Shown here: one piece after another, positions 1 to 9,631 of the stretch
Layout: each line of letters starts with the position of its first letter
Position numbering within the stretch: position 1 is the first letter of the stretch
Assembly: GCA_002346675.1 (NCBI GenBank)
Contig: DEAI01000026.1
Location: forward strand, 62,001-126,000
Length of the DNA: 64,000 nucleotides
Direction of reading: 5' to 3'
From: Fidelibacterota bacterium UBA2986
GTDB taxonomy: Bacteria; Fidelibacterota; Marinisomatia; Marinisomatales; AB-629-J13
Notes under the pieces: model-generated
The model's database searches: none
What the model saw: only the letters and a program-made list of their open reading frames with translations
Told to the model about the DNA's origin: nothing
Made by a program: the position numbers and the translations under genes

Positions 1-64
1 TTGTTTGGGAAGCAATCTTTATGGTTTGGAGATTGCGATTTTCAAATTTATTTGGAAAAATAAA

Positions 65-1012
65 ATGAGTCACTATCTAAACTTTGAAGAGCCTCTCCGT
101 CCGCTAGATAATGTTATTGATAACTTGAGTGCAGAGACTGATATAACTGTTCAACAAAAAGCAAAGCTCCAAAGTTTAATGGATGAAAGAGACAGGAAAA
201 TAAAAAAAATATTTTCTAATCTGTCCAGCTGGCAGAAAGTGCAGTTAGCTCGCCATCCTCAAAGACCTTATGCAATTGATTATATAGATTACTTGTGTCC
301 CAATTTTATTGAACTTCATGGGGATAGAAATTCTTTCGATGACCCAGCTGTTGTTACAGGATTTGGTAAAATAGATACCCAGCCTGTTGCAATAGTTGCA
401 CAACAAAAAGGTCGAAATACCAAGGAAAATCTATATAGAAATTTTGGCATGATGAGACCTGAGGGCTATCGTAAAGCGCTAAGAGTAATGAAATTAGCAG
501 AAAAATTTAATCTACCAATTGTTTGTCTTATAGATACCCCTGGAGCTTATCCGGGAATTGGAGCTGAAGAAAGGGGGCAGGGACACGCAATCGCTAAAAA
601 TATAAAGGATATATCATCTTTAAACGTTCCTATTATCGCTTTAGTGATAGGAGAAGGTGCAAGCGGCGGAGCGCTTGGGATTGGTATTTGTGATCGATTT
701 ATTATGATGGAAAACACATGGTTTTCTGTAATAAGCCCTGAGGGATGTGCATCTATTTTATGGCATGATGCTACGCAAGCGTCAGCGGCAGCAGAAGCAC
801 TTAGGCTAACACCTGAATATTTATTTGAATATGGAATTTGTGATAAAATTATTAAGGAGCCAATAGGAGGTGCCCATAGAAAATGGGATGAGTCCTTTGT
901 AAAGGTAAAAAATAATTTACTTAATCAGTTAAAAGAAATTAATAACATCGGTACAAATAATTACCTTGACCAACGAATTAATAAATATAATACGTTAATT
1001 AGTATTGAATAA
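65..1012 (+). CDS. accA: Acetyl-CoA carboxylase carboxyltransferase subunit alpha
   Basis: Cytosolic subunit that, with AccD, transfers the carboxyl group from carboxybiotin to acetyl-CoA to give malonyl-CoA, the first step of fatty acid synthesis. The roughly 315-residue length matches the family. An N-terminal helical part is followed by a crotonase-fold domain with the glycine-rich GEGASGGALG stretch, which forms an oxyanion-hole region in this family. A TTG at position 5 opens the frame further upstream, but the added residues look non-family. The ATG at 65 gives the usual AccA beginning (MSHYLNFEEPL), so I use it. No accD or biotin carboxylase gene lies nearby. Confidence 0.95.
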   Translation: MSHYLNFEEPLRPLDNVIDNLSAETDITVQQKAKLQSLMDERDRKIKKIFSNLSSWQKVQLARHPQRPYAIDYIDYLCPNFIELHGDRNSFDDPAVVTGFGKIDTQPVAIVAQQKGRNTKENLYRNFGMMRPEGYRKALRVMKLAEKFNLPIVCLIDTPGAYPGIGAEERGQGHAIAKNIKDISSLNVPIIALVIGEGASGGALGIGICDRFIMMENTWFSVISPEGCASILWHDATQASAAAEALRLTPEYLFEYGICDKIIKEPIGGAHRKWDESFVKVKNNLLNQLKEINNIGTNNYLDQRINKYNTLISIE

Positions 1013-1036
1013 GGTTTTTCTTTTAAATTAAACTTC

Positions 1037-1063
1037 CTATTTCAGTTAAATAGAAATAGTTTT
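1037..1063 (+). terminator. Weak terminator-like hairpin after accA
   Basis: A 7-bp stem, CTATTTC (1037-1043) with GAAATAG (1053-1059), is followed by TTTT. The stem is AT-rich and short, so it may be only a partial terminator separating accA from the next operon. Confidence 0.35.
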
Positions 1064-1111
1064 AAATTCGTAGAACTTACTAAACACATTTATTTTGTGG
1101 AGATAAAAAGT

Positions 1112-2653
1112 ATGATACACTTTTCACTTAACAGTAATCAATTCTTAAAAAGAAGTATACATTTTTTGGTTCTTTTATCCTTTGGTTTTCTTTGTGCTGA
1201 AGAAACTGCATACAAGGAATTGGAATTGGAGCTTGATTTAGAATCCCGTTTCCTCAGTAGGCTTGAAAGGATTGTTGGTAAAGATAAGGTTATGCTTGAG
1301 GTGGATATTTCGCTTGAATATAGAGATGTTAAATCAAGTGAGCCGCAATTATCCTTGAGACGAGTTACAGGTTTGCCACCTCGCCCTGCAAAGTTGCCTG
1401 GATTTGCAAGAATTACTCAGGAAATATCAGATAAGAAGAAAGATAAAAAGCTTGAGATGACGGGTATGATGGTTAAGTTGATTTTGGATGGGAGTCTTTC
1501 AAATACTGTAGTTGAAACTGCAAAACAGGTGATCCTAGGGCATCCAGTATATAATTCTGTAGAAGGAGCTGAGTTAAGAGTTGAAACGGTATCTATGGCA
1601 GTTACGCCTGACATATCCAAAAGCTTAAAAGATGTTGCTGATGGGATGAATCGTTCAGTCAATAGCCAGCTTTTAACGGATAGCCTTAAGCTAGTTCAGG
1701 ATGAAAAAGAATTCACCTTGGCTTCTCAGGAAGTAAAAATCACAGGAATTGCTATTGTTGCTTTTGGATTAATTCTTATTATTGGCATATACATCTTATT
1801 GAGAGGAATTGATAAAATAGTAGGGCAACAGGAACGAAGTAATGATTTGTCTGTCAATCTATCTTCTCCTGCTGCAACTCCTGCTGCCGCTGCAGAGGGT
1901 GATAAGGAGATGAGTGTAAGTATAAACCATCCCATTGAGCTTTTACCTCCATCTGAGTCAGAAGAAAAAGATGAAATTGCCAGACCCTATTCGCCTTTCG
2001 CTTTTATGCGCCAAATTAGTAATGAGGCTTTATGGGAGATGTGCAAAGACTCCTCAGCAAAAACTATTGAAATATTATCAAACTATTTACCTCCGGAAAG
2101 AACAGCTTATATTCTTAATCAACTAGATGATAATCGTTTGAAGGAGGTTTCAAAAGATTTAGCTAAGAGTCAAGTTTGGCCAAAAGCTACCGTTGAAACG
2201 ATTAAACAGGAATTTGTAGAAAAGTATAAAAATTTAATCAATCCCGATGAAATTACTACAGGTGGTGTGTCTGACTATGCTAATTTGCTTACCTCTTCAT
2301 CCCAGCTTAGTGGGCTTTCAGATAGAGTTTTAGATTTAATTGGAGATGAGACAAACGGTGGTTTAAGAAAAGAGGTGTTTCCCTTTAGAGATATTATTGA
2401 AGTTAATACAGATGATTTGAAATCAGTGCTTCAAAATGTTGATAGAGGTGATATTGCATATGCATTATTAGAGCAAGATGAAGACTTAGTTGAAAAAATT
2501 CTAGGTGCAATGGAACCTAGCACAGCTCGTAGTATTAACAAGAGAATGAACTTGCTTGAAAATATAACTCCAGATGTTGTCTTTGGAGCGCAGCGGCGGA
2601 TAATAGATGCACTAAGGCCAGTAGTAAGAGGAGAGGTAGATGAAAATGCGTAA
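1112..2653 (+). CDS. Membrane-anchored FliF/FliG-like fusion protein
   Basis: Seen: a signal peptide (residues 1-29, cleavage after FLCA), an exported domain at about 47-167, one membrane helix at about 208-233, an Ala/Pro-rich linker, and a cytoplasmic region from about 306 to 513. The exported part follows the YscJ/FliF C-terminal pattern (FLSRLERIVGKDKV, then a VKLILDG strand, then AELRVETVSM). The cytoplasmic part follows the middle and C-terminal domains of FliG (YLPPERTAYILNQL, PFRDIIEVNTDDLKSVLQNV, AQRRIIDALR). In flagella FliF is the MS-ring and FliG the rotor switch protein. The first two FliF ring domains and FliG-N are missing, and FliG-N would be redundant once the two are covalently joined. 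I chose ATG 1112 because GGAG at 1099-1102 is well spaced for it; a GTG at 1097 overlaps that site. It begins a three-gene operon. No other flagellar gene is visible, so the function is unknown. Domain calls are by eye but multi-block. Confidence 0.8.
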   Translation: MIHFSLNSNQFLKRSIHFLVLLSFGFLCAEETAYKELELELDLESRFLSRLERIVGKDKVMLEVDISLEYRDVKSSEPQLSLRRVTGLPPRPAKLPGFARITQEISDKKKDKKLEMTGMMVKLILDGSLSNTVVETAKQVILGHPVYNSVEGAELRVETVSMAVTPDISKSLKDVADGMNRSVNSQLLTDSLKLVQDEKEFTLASQEVKITGIAIVAFGLILIIGIYILLRGIDKIVGQQERSNDLSVNLSSPAATPAAAAEGDKEMSVSINHPIELLPPSESEEKDEIARPYSPFAFMRQISNEALWEMCKDSSAKTIEILSNYLPPERTAYILNQLDDNRLKEVSKDLAKSQVWPKATVETIKQEFVEKYKNLINPDEITTGGVSDYANLLTSSSQLSGLSDRVLDLIGDETNGGLRKEVFPFRDIIEVNTDDLKSVLQNVDRGDIAYALLEQDEDLVEKILGAMEPSTARSINKRMNLLENITPDVVFGAQRRIIDALRPVVRGEVDENA

Positions 2654-3608
2654 TAACATTTTTCAAAACCTTTTTTCGATGAAATTATTGTGTATACTTA
2701 TTGGAGCGTTTTTGATTTATGGTTGTGGTGCAAAGCGATATGGTATGGAACATGTAGACCCAGATACATTTGAAAGTTTAAAGGAAATGGGTGCTTATTA
2801 TGATTGGTGGCTAGAAAACATGAAAAAAGAGAGGAAGAAAGAACTCGAAGATGCCCAAAAAGCATTAGATAAAGAGCTGACTAAGGCTGGAAAAAATGCA
2901 AAGAAAAAATCTAAACAAATTCTAAAGAATAGAGAAAAAATATTGGCTGATTTTGAAGAAAATATCGAAACATGGAAAATGAACCGAGCAATAAGAAAAA
3001 AATTGATACAGCTGGGGATGGAAACTTTAAAAAATGACTATGATAGACAAATTATGGAGCATGATGAAAAATTACGGAATGGTCTATCTGGTGAATCAGA
3101 AAGAATTACTAATAACTACAAAGATCAGTATTTTTCAGAAGAAGCACAGATGATTTCTAGGTTAGAAAAGGCACGTAATCTGATCTATGACCAGCAGGAT
3201 AGGATTTCAAGTAAAGGTGAGACCACAATGCTGAACGCACAGATTCAGATTCAGAAAAGAGATATCGCACAAGTGGAAAGAGAGACAGGTGCATTGGAAA
3301 AGGAAATTGGTAATTATAATGACAGAGGTCAGTTAACAGAGACTGATGCGCTATCAGCATTTGAGTTTATAAACTTATCAGCTGAATACTTTTATGCAAA
3401 TGATTATTATGAAGCTATGGTAGCATGTAAGATGGCGCTGGATATTGAGCCAAATATGTATGTCGCACTTGCACAATTGGGATCGATTTATTACATGATG
3501 GAATATTATCAAGATGCAGTTGTTATGTATAAAAAAGCGTTAGAAATTAATCCTGAAGCAACCGATATTCAGGTATTATTAGCAGATTTGAAATCAAGAG
3601 CCAATTAG
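2640..3608 (+). CDS. Coiled-coil lipoprotein with C-terminal TPR
   Basis: I do not recognise a named family. The N-terminus is a lipoprotein signal ending in LIYGC, with the lipidated Cys at residue 29. A long, highly charged Lys/Glu-rich coiled coil covers about residues 55-240, and one or two TPR units (ALAQLGSIYYMM then YKKALEINPEA) end the protein. The start overlaps the FliF/FliG-like gene by 14 bases and has an AGGAGAGG ribosome site just upstream, so the two are translationally coupled. It probably sits in the periplasm or outer membrane as a partner of the exported FliF-like domain; that is inference from context. Confidence 0.75.
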   Translation: MKMRNNIFQNLFSMKLLCILIGAFLIYGCGAKRYGMEHVDPDTFESLKEMGAYYDWWLENMKKERKKELEDAQKALDKELTKAGKNAKKKSKQILKNREKILADFEENIETWKMNRAIRKKLIQLGMETLKNDYDRQIMEHDEKLRNGLSGESERITNNYKDQYFSEEAQMISRLEKARNLIYDQQDRISSKGETTMLNAQIQIQKRDIAQVERETGALEKEIGNYNDRGQLTETDALSAFEFINLSAEYFYANDYYEAMVACKMALDIEPNMYVALAQLGSIYYMMEYYQDAVVMYKKALEINPEATDIQVLLADLKSRAN

Positions 3609-3616
3609 GAAAAAGT

Positions 3617-4798
3617 ATGAAATATTTTAAAATAATTTTATTTTCGGTCTGCTTTATTTTGGTCTATGATACTGTTATTGCACAGGATAATTCTAAACCA
3701 ACCAAATCAACATCTTCTTCTAAAAAAGGTAAAAAACTTAAAAAAAGAAGAAAGAAAACTCCTCGTGTTATTTTAAAGAAATTTTCAAGAGATAGTTTAA
3801 AAATTGAGAAGGGATATAAAAAGGAACTTCTAAAGATTAAAAGATCTCGTATAAAAGGGTTACGAGATGCTAAAAAAGGATATACTCCAGAAGTTAAAGC
3901 AGAGATAGAAAGAGATAACAATACATTAGAGGCTTTGGTTAGGGATAGCGGACGGTTAATACAAGTTTTAAAAACGAATGTGCGTTCATTGGAATCCGGT
4001 CTAGGCTTTTTGGGAGATGACCAAAAAGTACAAAGAGCGGAGGTGTATGACCAAATTTCTCAATATGAATTTGATATTCAACTACTTGATACTTTGGGAA
4101 AAATTATAACAAAAGGGGTGGCATTGGACTCTACTTTAACTCGAAAAGTTATGAAATCTCGTGCAATGACCCTTGAATTAATGGAAAAACATAATGAGAT
4201 ATATACTGAAACAGTTTATAATAAGAAAATAGATTTATTAGATTCAAAATTCCGTGAGCGTATGAGGAAAACTGAGGAGAAAGTAAACTTTATCTTAAGG
4301 GATGTTCATAAGAGGGAACAAGAGCGTATTACAGAGATGAAAGAAAATTATGAAAAGCAAATAGCTCCTCTGGAAATGGAAGCTCAGGTACTTCAGGATA
4401 GTTTAGATGTTTTGGCAATTCAAGCTCTTACCGGTGATAAAACACTAGATAGTTTATATATCAGAAGAAAAGAGGTAGAAAACGAGAACGTAGATTTAAG
4501 CAAAAGTTTAGCTGATCTCCAAAAGGGAGTTGGAGGAGCAACGTTTAATTTTGTAACACTTCTCTTACAGCAAGCTGAAGAGTCCCTTGAATCAAATGAT
4601 TTGGAATCAGCTGAACAAAGATGTCTCACTGCAATATCTCTTGCACCTGAATACCCAAATAGCCATGTACGATTGGGATCAATATATTTTGTAAAGGGTG
4701 ATGAAGACAAAGCTAGAGAAGCCTGGAATCAAGCTCTCATGTTACAACCAGATAACACAGACTTGAAAAAGTTTATGTTTGTGCATGGATTGTATTAA
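3617..4798 (+). CDS. Exported coiled-coil TPR protein
   Basis: Third gene of the FliF/FliG-like operon, 8 bases after the lipoprotein gene, with AGGAAAAA before the ATG. A cleavable signal peptide (cleavage near VIA-QD) is followed by a strongly basic Ser/Lys/Arg segment, coiled coils over about residues 60-310, and C-terminal TPR units at about 318-385. The TPR segment (RLGSIYFVKGDEDKAREAW) closely parallels that of the preceding gene (QLGSIYYMMEYYQDAVVMY), suggesting a duplicated or co-evolving pair. Likely periplasmic. The basic segment could contact peptidoglycan or anionic lipid, but that is speculation. A strong terminator follows. Confidence 0.75.
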   Translation: MKYFKIILFSVCFILVYDTVIAQDNSKPTKSTSSSKKGKKLKKRRKKTPRVILKKFSRDSLKIEKGYKKELLKIKRSRIKGLRDAKKGYTPEVKAEIERDNNTLEALVRDSGRLIQVLKTNVRSLESGLGFLGDDQKVQRAEVYDQISQYEFDIQLLDTLGKIITKGVALDSTLTRKVMKSRAMTLELMEKHNEIYTETVYNKKIDLLDSKFRERMRKTEEKVNFILRDVHKREQERITEMKENYEKQIAPLEMEAQVLQDSLDVLAIQALTGDKTLDSLYIRRKEVENENVDLSKSLADLQKGVGGATFNFVTLLLQQAEESLESNDLESAEQRCLTAISLAPEYPNSHVRLGSIYFVKGDEDKAREAWNQALMLQPDNTDLKKFMFVHGLY

Positions 4799-4824
4799 TA
4801 CTAATATAAATAAATAATAGATAT

Positions 4825-4856
4825 AAAAAATCCCACAGTAATCAGTGGGATTTTTT
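4825..4856. terminator. Bidirectional Rho-independent terminator
   Basis: A perfect 12-bp stem pairs 4825-4836 with 4845-4856 around an 8-base loop, with an A-tract on the left and a T-tract on the right. It therefore works in both directions and serves the convergent FliF/FliG-like operon and the minus-strand mccB, whose stop codon lies inside it. Confidence 0.9.
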
Positions 4857-6459
4857 ACATTCGGAAAACTGGTGGGTTAAAATCTAAGATAGGAGATTGA
4901 AGGGAAATTTTTAATCCCTCAGCAAGATATTTTCTAGTTTGATTAGGTTCAATTATTCCATCATCCCATATACGGGCACTAGAGTAATAGGGACTACCTT
5001 CTATGTCATATTTATTAAGTACCGGATTTCGTATGGCTTGTTCTTCTTCTTTTGTTAGAGATTTGTTCTTTGTTTCTAATTGTTCTTTTTTTACCGTCAC
5101 CAAGACATCTGCTGCTTGTGGCCCTCCCATTACGGAAATCCTAGCGTTAGGCCACATCCATAAAAATCTGGGTTGATATGCTCTCCCTGCCATGGCATAA
5201 TTACCAGCTCCAAAGCTACCACCGATAATAACTGTAAGTTTTGGAACATTTGCAGTAGATACTGCTTGTACCAATTTAGCACCATCTTTAGCAATTCCTC
5301 CTGATTCTGCTTTCTTCCCAACCATAAATCCTGTAATATTTTGAAAAAATATTATGGGAATTTTTCTTTGACAACAAATCTGAATAAAATGAGAGCCCTT
5401 TAAAGCAGATTCACTATATAATATTCCGTTATTTGCAATAATACCAACAGAAATACCATGTATTTTAGAAAAACCAGTAACCAATGTCTCTCCATAGTTC
5501 CGTTTGAATTCATGAAAAATTGATCCATCTACAATTCTCGCAATAATCTCACGAACATCAAATGAATGCTGGTGGTTTGTACTTACTATCCCATAGATTT
5601 CTTCTGAATCATAATCAGGAGATTCATATTTATTTTGGTCAAAAATACTATGACTATTTTTAATATTACTCAAAATATTGCGGCAAATATTTAATGCATT
5701 TTCATCATCTTTAGCAAAGTGATCCGCTACGCCACTTTTTTTTGTATGGAGATTTGCTCCTCCTAATTCTTCAGCTGATGAATTTTCACCAATAGCAGCT
5801 TTTACAAGAGGCGGACCTCCAAGGAATATTGTACCTGTCTTGTCTACAATAATAGATTCATCAGACATTGCAGGGACATATGCACCTCCTGCAGTACAGC
5901 TTCCCATAACAACTGAGATTTGAGGTATGTTTTTTGAAGACATCTGAGCTTGATTATAAAAGATACGTCCAAAATGATCACGATCTGGAAAGACTTCAGC
6001 CTGCTTTGGAAGAAAAGCACCTCCGCTGTCAACAAGATATATGCAAGGCAGATTGTTTTCCATTGCAATTTCCTGAGATCGTAGATGTTTTTTTATGGTA
6101 ATAGGAAAATATGTTCCACCCTTTACAGTAGCGTCATTTGCAATAATCATACAGCGTACATTATTAATTTTTCCGATACCAGCTATTATCCCTGCAGCAG
6201 GTAGATTATCATCATAAACCTCATGAGCTGCAAGGGGAGATAGTTCCATAAAATACTCATCCTTATCCAAAAGTAAATTTATTCGTTCTCTTGCTGTAAG
6301 TTTGCCTCTTTTATGGTGTCTTGATATTGAATCTTTAGTTCCCATTCTCTCAATATTTTTGATAGTTTTTCTAAGATTATAACTGAGATATTTATTTTTT
6401 TCATAATTCTCAGTAAACTCTCCAGAATTAATATCAATTATTGAGGAAATTTTATTCAT
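4855..6459 (-). CDS. mccB: 3-methylcrotonyl-CoA carboxylase beta (carboxyltransferase) chain
   Basis: Acyl-CoA carboxylase carboxyltransferase of the leucine-degradation type. The 534-residue length is normal for MccB. Signatures include [39 protein letters not shown] and [17 protein letters not shown], all closer to methylcrotonyl-CoA than to propionyl-CoA or acetyl-CoA carboxylases. It follows the HMG-CoA lyase gene by 2 bases, and that enzyme acts two steps later in the same pathway. The biotin-carrying alpha chain that the enzyme needs is not in this window. The stop lies within the shared terminator. Confidence 0.92.
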   Translation of the reverse strand: MNKISSIIDINSGEFTENYEKNKYLSYNLRKTIKNIERMGTKDSISRHHKRGKLTARERINLLLDKDEYFMELSPLAAHEVYDDNLPAAGIIAGIGKINNVRCMIIANDATVKGGTYFPITIKKHLRSQEIAMENNLPCIYLVDSGGAFLPKQAEVFPDRDHFGRIFYNQAQMSSKNIPQISVVMGSCTAGGAYVPAMSDESIIVDKTGTIFLGGPPLVKAAIGENSSAEELGGANLHTKKSGVADHFAKDDENALNICRNILSNIKNSHSIFDQNKYESPDYDSEEIYGIVSTNHQHSFDVREIIARIVDGSIFHEFKRNYGETLVTGFSKIHGISVGIIANNGILYSESALKGSHFIQICCQRKIPIIFFQNITGFMVGKKAESGGIAKDGAKLVQAVSTANVPKLTVIIGGSFGAGNYAMAGRAYQPRFLWMWPNARISVMGGPQAADVLVTVKKEQLETKNKSLTKEEEQAIRNPVLNKYDIEGSPYYSSARIWDDGIIEPNQTRKYLAEGLKISLQSPILDFNPPVFRM

Positions 6460-6461
6460 TA

Positions 6462-7337
6462 TTATTTTAGTTGTTCTAATGCGGAATTTATGAATAGTCC
6501 AGTGTCATTAAGTTTCTCTCTATTGATACCAGTGATAAATCCCTCTCCTTCAATTATATCTACCGCTTTCTGTGTTGATATATTTCCTTTTGCACCTGGT
6601 GCATAAGGGCATCCTCCAATACCCCCAGTAGATGAATCAAACGTACGAATACCATTATTCAAACCGCATTTTAGATTTTCGACAGCATTTCCAAAAGTAT
6701 CATGAAAGTGAAGTGCAAAATCTGTAGCGTTATATTCTGTGAATAACATATCTAATAGAGATTGTACATGAGATATTTTCGCTTTTCCAATAGTATCACT
6801 TAGAACAAACTCATGAATAAAATCAAAACGATAGAGCTGATCAAGAAGAATTTTCACATTCTCTGGTTTGATAAAACCTTCATAAGGGCAATCCCAGCAG
6901 GTTGAAATGTACGCTCTTATTCTAATATTATTGTTCTTCGAAAATTCAATAATATTTGAAATCCTTTCTAGACTTTCAGTAATGGTACAATTGGTATTTT
7001 TTTTATTGAAAGTTTCACTTACAGCAGTAATCACAGAAATTGAATTTAAACCATGTTTAAGTGCCCTTTCAGCTCCCTTGAGATTTGGAACAAGCGCAGT
7101 ATAAGTAACCGAATTATTATAATTTATTTTTTTTGTAATTTCGGAAGAGTCTGCAAACTGAGGCACCCAATCTGGATGTACAAAACCTGTTATTTCAATT
7201 TCTGGTAATAATGCTTCACTTAACTTATCAATGTACTTTATTTTAGTTTTTGTAGGCACATGGATTCCAATACTTTGTAGCCCATCTCGAGGTCCCACCT
7301 CTACCAGTTTTACAAAATTATTGAATCGTTTCAACAT
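6462..7337 (-). CDS. mvaB: Hydroxymethylglutaryl-CoA lyase
   Basis: Cleaves HMG-CoA to acetyl-CoA and acetoacetate, the last step of leucine breakdown. It is a TIM-barrel enzyme of about 291 residues with the VGPRDGLQ motif (catalytic Arg17, Asp18), a metal-binding HFHDTFGN segment, and the active-site Cys in [15 protein letters not shown] use the ATG at 7337; a TTG two codons upstream is also in frame. It is the first gene of a two-gene operon with mccB, supporting a leucine catabolism role. Confidence 0.93.
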   Translation of the reverse strand: MLKRFNNFVKLVEVGPRDGLQSIGIHVPTKTKIKYIDKLSEALLPEIEITGFVHPDWVPQFADSSEITKKINYNNSVTYTALVPNLKGAERALKHGLNSISVITAVSETFNKKNTNCTITESLERISNIIEFSKNNNIRIRAYISTCWDCPYEGFIKPENVKILLDQLYRFDFIHEFVLSDTIGKAKISHVQSLLDMLFTEYNATDFALHFHDTFGNAVENLKCGLNNGIRTFDSSTGGIGGCPYAPGAKGNISTQKAVDIIEGEGFITGINREKLNDTGLFINSALEQLK

Positions 7338-7435
7338 CAACAAAAAATATTAATACCTAGATTAGATTATCAGTTCAGAGAATATTACATTAGATAATGA
7401 CAATTAAAAACTCATATTGAAATGATAAATTGTTT

Positions 7436-9274
7436 TTAAAAGTATGAATTTCTGTGATCTATAATTTCTGCTTTTGATATCTGTTGATCCAGCCATTCAT
7501 TAAAGGAGCGATTTTGTTTTTGAGTTACAAGACTCTTTCTGATCCCATCCTTTTGGATTTCGAATTGACTGGAATCTATATTGGCCACCTCTAGCAAATG
7601 TACAATAGCATGCCCTCTAGACGTTTGCAATGGACCCAATATATCTCCAGATGAAGCATTCAATAAAGCTCCTACTATATAATTACTTTTTCCTATAGAT
7701 TTAAAACTCCTGTTGAGAGTTTTAGATTCACTGTTTACTTTTTCTAATCCATCATATTGAATTATTAAATCATCCATTGTGGTTCCACTGTTAATTTTTT
7801 CCATAAAGATGTGTGATAGAGATTCTGTTTCTTTTCTGGTAATATTATTGGTTAAATCTCTGTTTAACCTTGTTTTTACATCATCAAAAGGCTTATATCC
7901 AGGAGGAGAAATTGAATCGAGAGTTGCCACAACAAAATAGCTATCGTTTTCTAATGGGTCAGACACATCACCTAATTTATTATTAAAGGCAAATCGAATA
8001 GCATTTCGTAAAAAACCAATTCCTGATACATAATTTGCCTCCTCCAATAGACCATCTGCTGATTTGACTTCTACGCTATGAGTATCTACTGCACTCTCAA
8101 ACCCATAATCCTGAGAATCATAACTAAATAAGATTGCGTTTCGTCTCAATTCATCCAAAGTAGAGGGACTTGCATCAATTTTTAATAAAATATGAGCGGC
8201 GTGAACTTGTTCTTCATCGCCCTGGTTTTTTTTATCATACACTTTAATAATGTGATATCCAAAAACAGAGAGTATAGGGCCAACAACTTCATTAGATTTT
8301 GCACTGAAGGCAGCATCTTCAAACGCTTGAACCATTTGACCTTTGCTGATAAATCCTAAATCTCCTCCCTTGCCAGAATCTGGATTAACCTGGTTGCTTG
8401 GGTCATCAGTAAATAAATTTGCCAGCTCTGCAAAATTTTCTCCTGCATCTATTCTAGTTTTTAGTTCTATCGCCTCTTCTCTGACAGACAGAGAATCAAT
8501 TTGAATTGGATCTTTTTTCCATGCAACGTAGCTGATTGACCGAGTTTCTTCTTTTGAAAATTCATCTAATCTCTTATTGTACTCATCCAATAATTCATCA
8601 TCTAAAGGAGCTAGAGAGTCCACATCAAGCATTGTATTTGTTATATGAATTGCTTCAATTGTGTATTCAACATTTCGTTTAATATACTCGTCTCTAACTT
8701 CTTTATTTGTTGCTGAGATAGATGAAAAAAGAACTTGCCGTAGTTTATAATCAGGAATGTATTTATTTTTCATAAATTGTTCTATTGGTGCCCATTCATT
8801 TCCTTCCGGACTTGAAATTGCTAAATCATATTTTTCTTGATCAAATTCTCCAAGAGTTTGAAATTGAGGATTTGACCTTAAAAAAGCGGGAGGATTGTTC
8901 TTTAAATGATAAACAACTTCATCATCTGTCGCTTCTATATCCAATTCCTTTACATTTTGAGCAATGATATAATCTCTAATTAGGTTATCCCAAACTTGTT
9001 TTCTAGTTTGATCTATAGACCTTTCATCTATACTTTGTCCCTCAACTCGAGATTGCTCTATACGATTGCTAACTAATCTAGAAAAATAGTCCGGAGAAAT
9101 AATTTCTCCATTTACAGCACCAATCGCACTAGAGGGATCAATTCTTCCAAATAATTGATCAATAATATTTGCCCCGCCTACTAATCCTCCCACCGTCATG
9201 CTTAATAGAAACATGATAAGCAATCCCCAGAGAATTATAGTCATGCGATTTCGCATGGAAGTCATTAAAGCCAT
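7436..9274 (-). CDS. PpiD/SurA-like periplasmic peptidyl-prolyl isomerase
   Basis: Inner-membrane-anchored foldase, 612 residues, the size of PpiD. One membrane helix lies at about residues 12-33, then a SurA-type N-terminal chaperone region (AIGAVNGEIISPDYF), then a parvulin (PPIC) domain around 235-350 with GKGGDLGFISKGQMVQAFEDAAF and a VFGYHIIKV ending. A second, degenerate parvulin-like segment may follow near residues 490-580 (SSGDILGPLQTSRGHAIVHLLEV). It probably assists folding of outer-membrane and secreted proteins, of which this genome encodes several large ones. It reads away from the secreted-protein gene at 9632. Confidence 0.85.
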   Translation of the reverse strand: MALMTSMRNRMTIILWGLLIMFLLSMTVGGLVGGANIIDQLFGRIDPSSAIGAVNGEIISPDYFSRLVSNRIEQSRVEGQSIDERSIDQTRKQVWDNLIRDYIIAQNVKELDIEATDDEVVYHLKNNPPAFLRSNPQFQTLGEFDQEKYDLAISSPEGNEWAPIEQFMKNKYIPDYKLRQVLFSSISATNKEVRDEYIKRNVEYTIEAIHITNTMLDVDSLAPLDDELLDEYNKRLDEFSKEETRSISYVAWKKDPIQIDSLSVREEAIELKTRIDAGENFAELANLFTDDPSNQVNPDSGKGGDLGFISKGQMVQAFEDAAFSAKSNEVVGPILSVFGYHIIKVYDKKNQGDEEQVHAAHILLKIDASPSTLDELRRNAILFSYDSQDYGFESAVDTHSVEVKSADGLLEEANYVSGIGFLRNAIRFAFNNKLGDVSDPLENDSYFVVATLDSISPPGYKPFDDVKTRLNRDLTNNITRKETESLSHIFMEKINSGTTMDDLIIQYDGLEKVNSESKTLNRSFKSIGKSNYIVGALLNASSGDILGPLQTSRGHAIVHLLEVANIDSSQFEIQKDGIRKSLVTQKQNRSFNEWLDQQISKAEIIDHRNSYF

Positions 9275-9631
9275 GGTATGTATTCCTTAAATTTTAACAA
9301 TATAATTGGGTGCAAATTTACCGAAATGAAGTTTGTGAAACAATTGGAAGCATTAGCATAATAAAATTCTAAAGTTATAAAAATATTTTAATTTCTTATG
9401 AATTAAATACTAAAATCTTATTTATAAGTTTAATATATTTAATACAATTATGATTATAAGGTGATAATTTATTAAAATAGAAATTCAAAAATATAAATAA
9501 ACTGAAAAAGATTATTACTAACTTTTGCAGTTATATTATATAAATATATTTTATTAATAGAGAACCTAAAGATAAGATTAGAGTTTAAAATTATATTTTG
9601 ATATTACTTATGTGAAGTAAATGAGGAAAAA
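9275..9631. other. AT-rich divergent intergenic region
   Basis: About 357 bases between the divergent foldase and secreted-protein genes. I see no ORF or strong hairpin. It must hold promoters for both directions. A TTTTGCAG box near 9523 with a TATAAATAT box near 9538 is a possible plus-strand promoter, but in sequence this AT-rich that is weak evidence. A GAGGAAAAA ribosome site precedes the ATG at 9632. Confidence 0.4.

Noticed and set aside
1112..2653. Frameshifted or chimeric assembly of separate fliF and fliG genes
   Set aside because: The frame is continuous, the linker is low-complexity Ala/Pro as in natural fusions, and truncated domains on both sides are complementary rather than duplicated.
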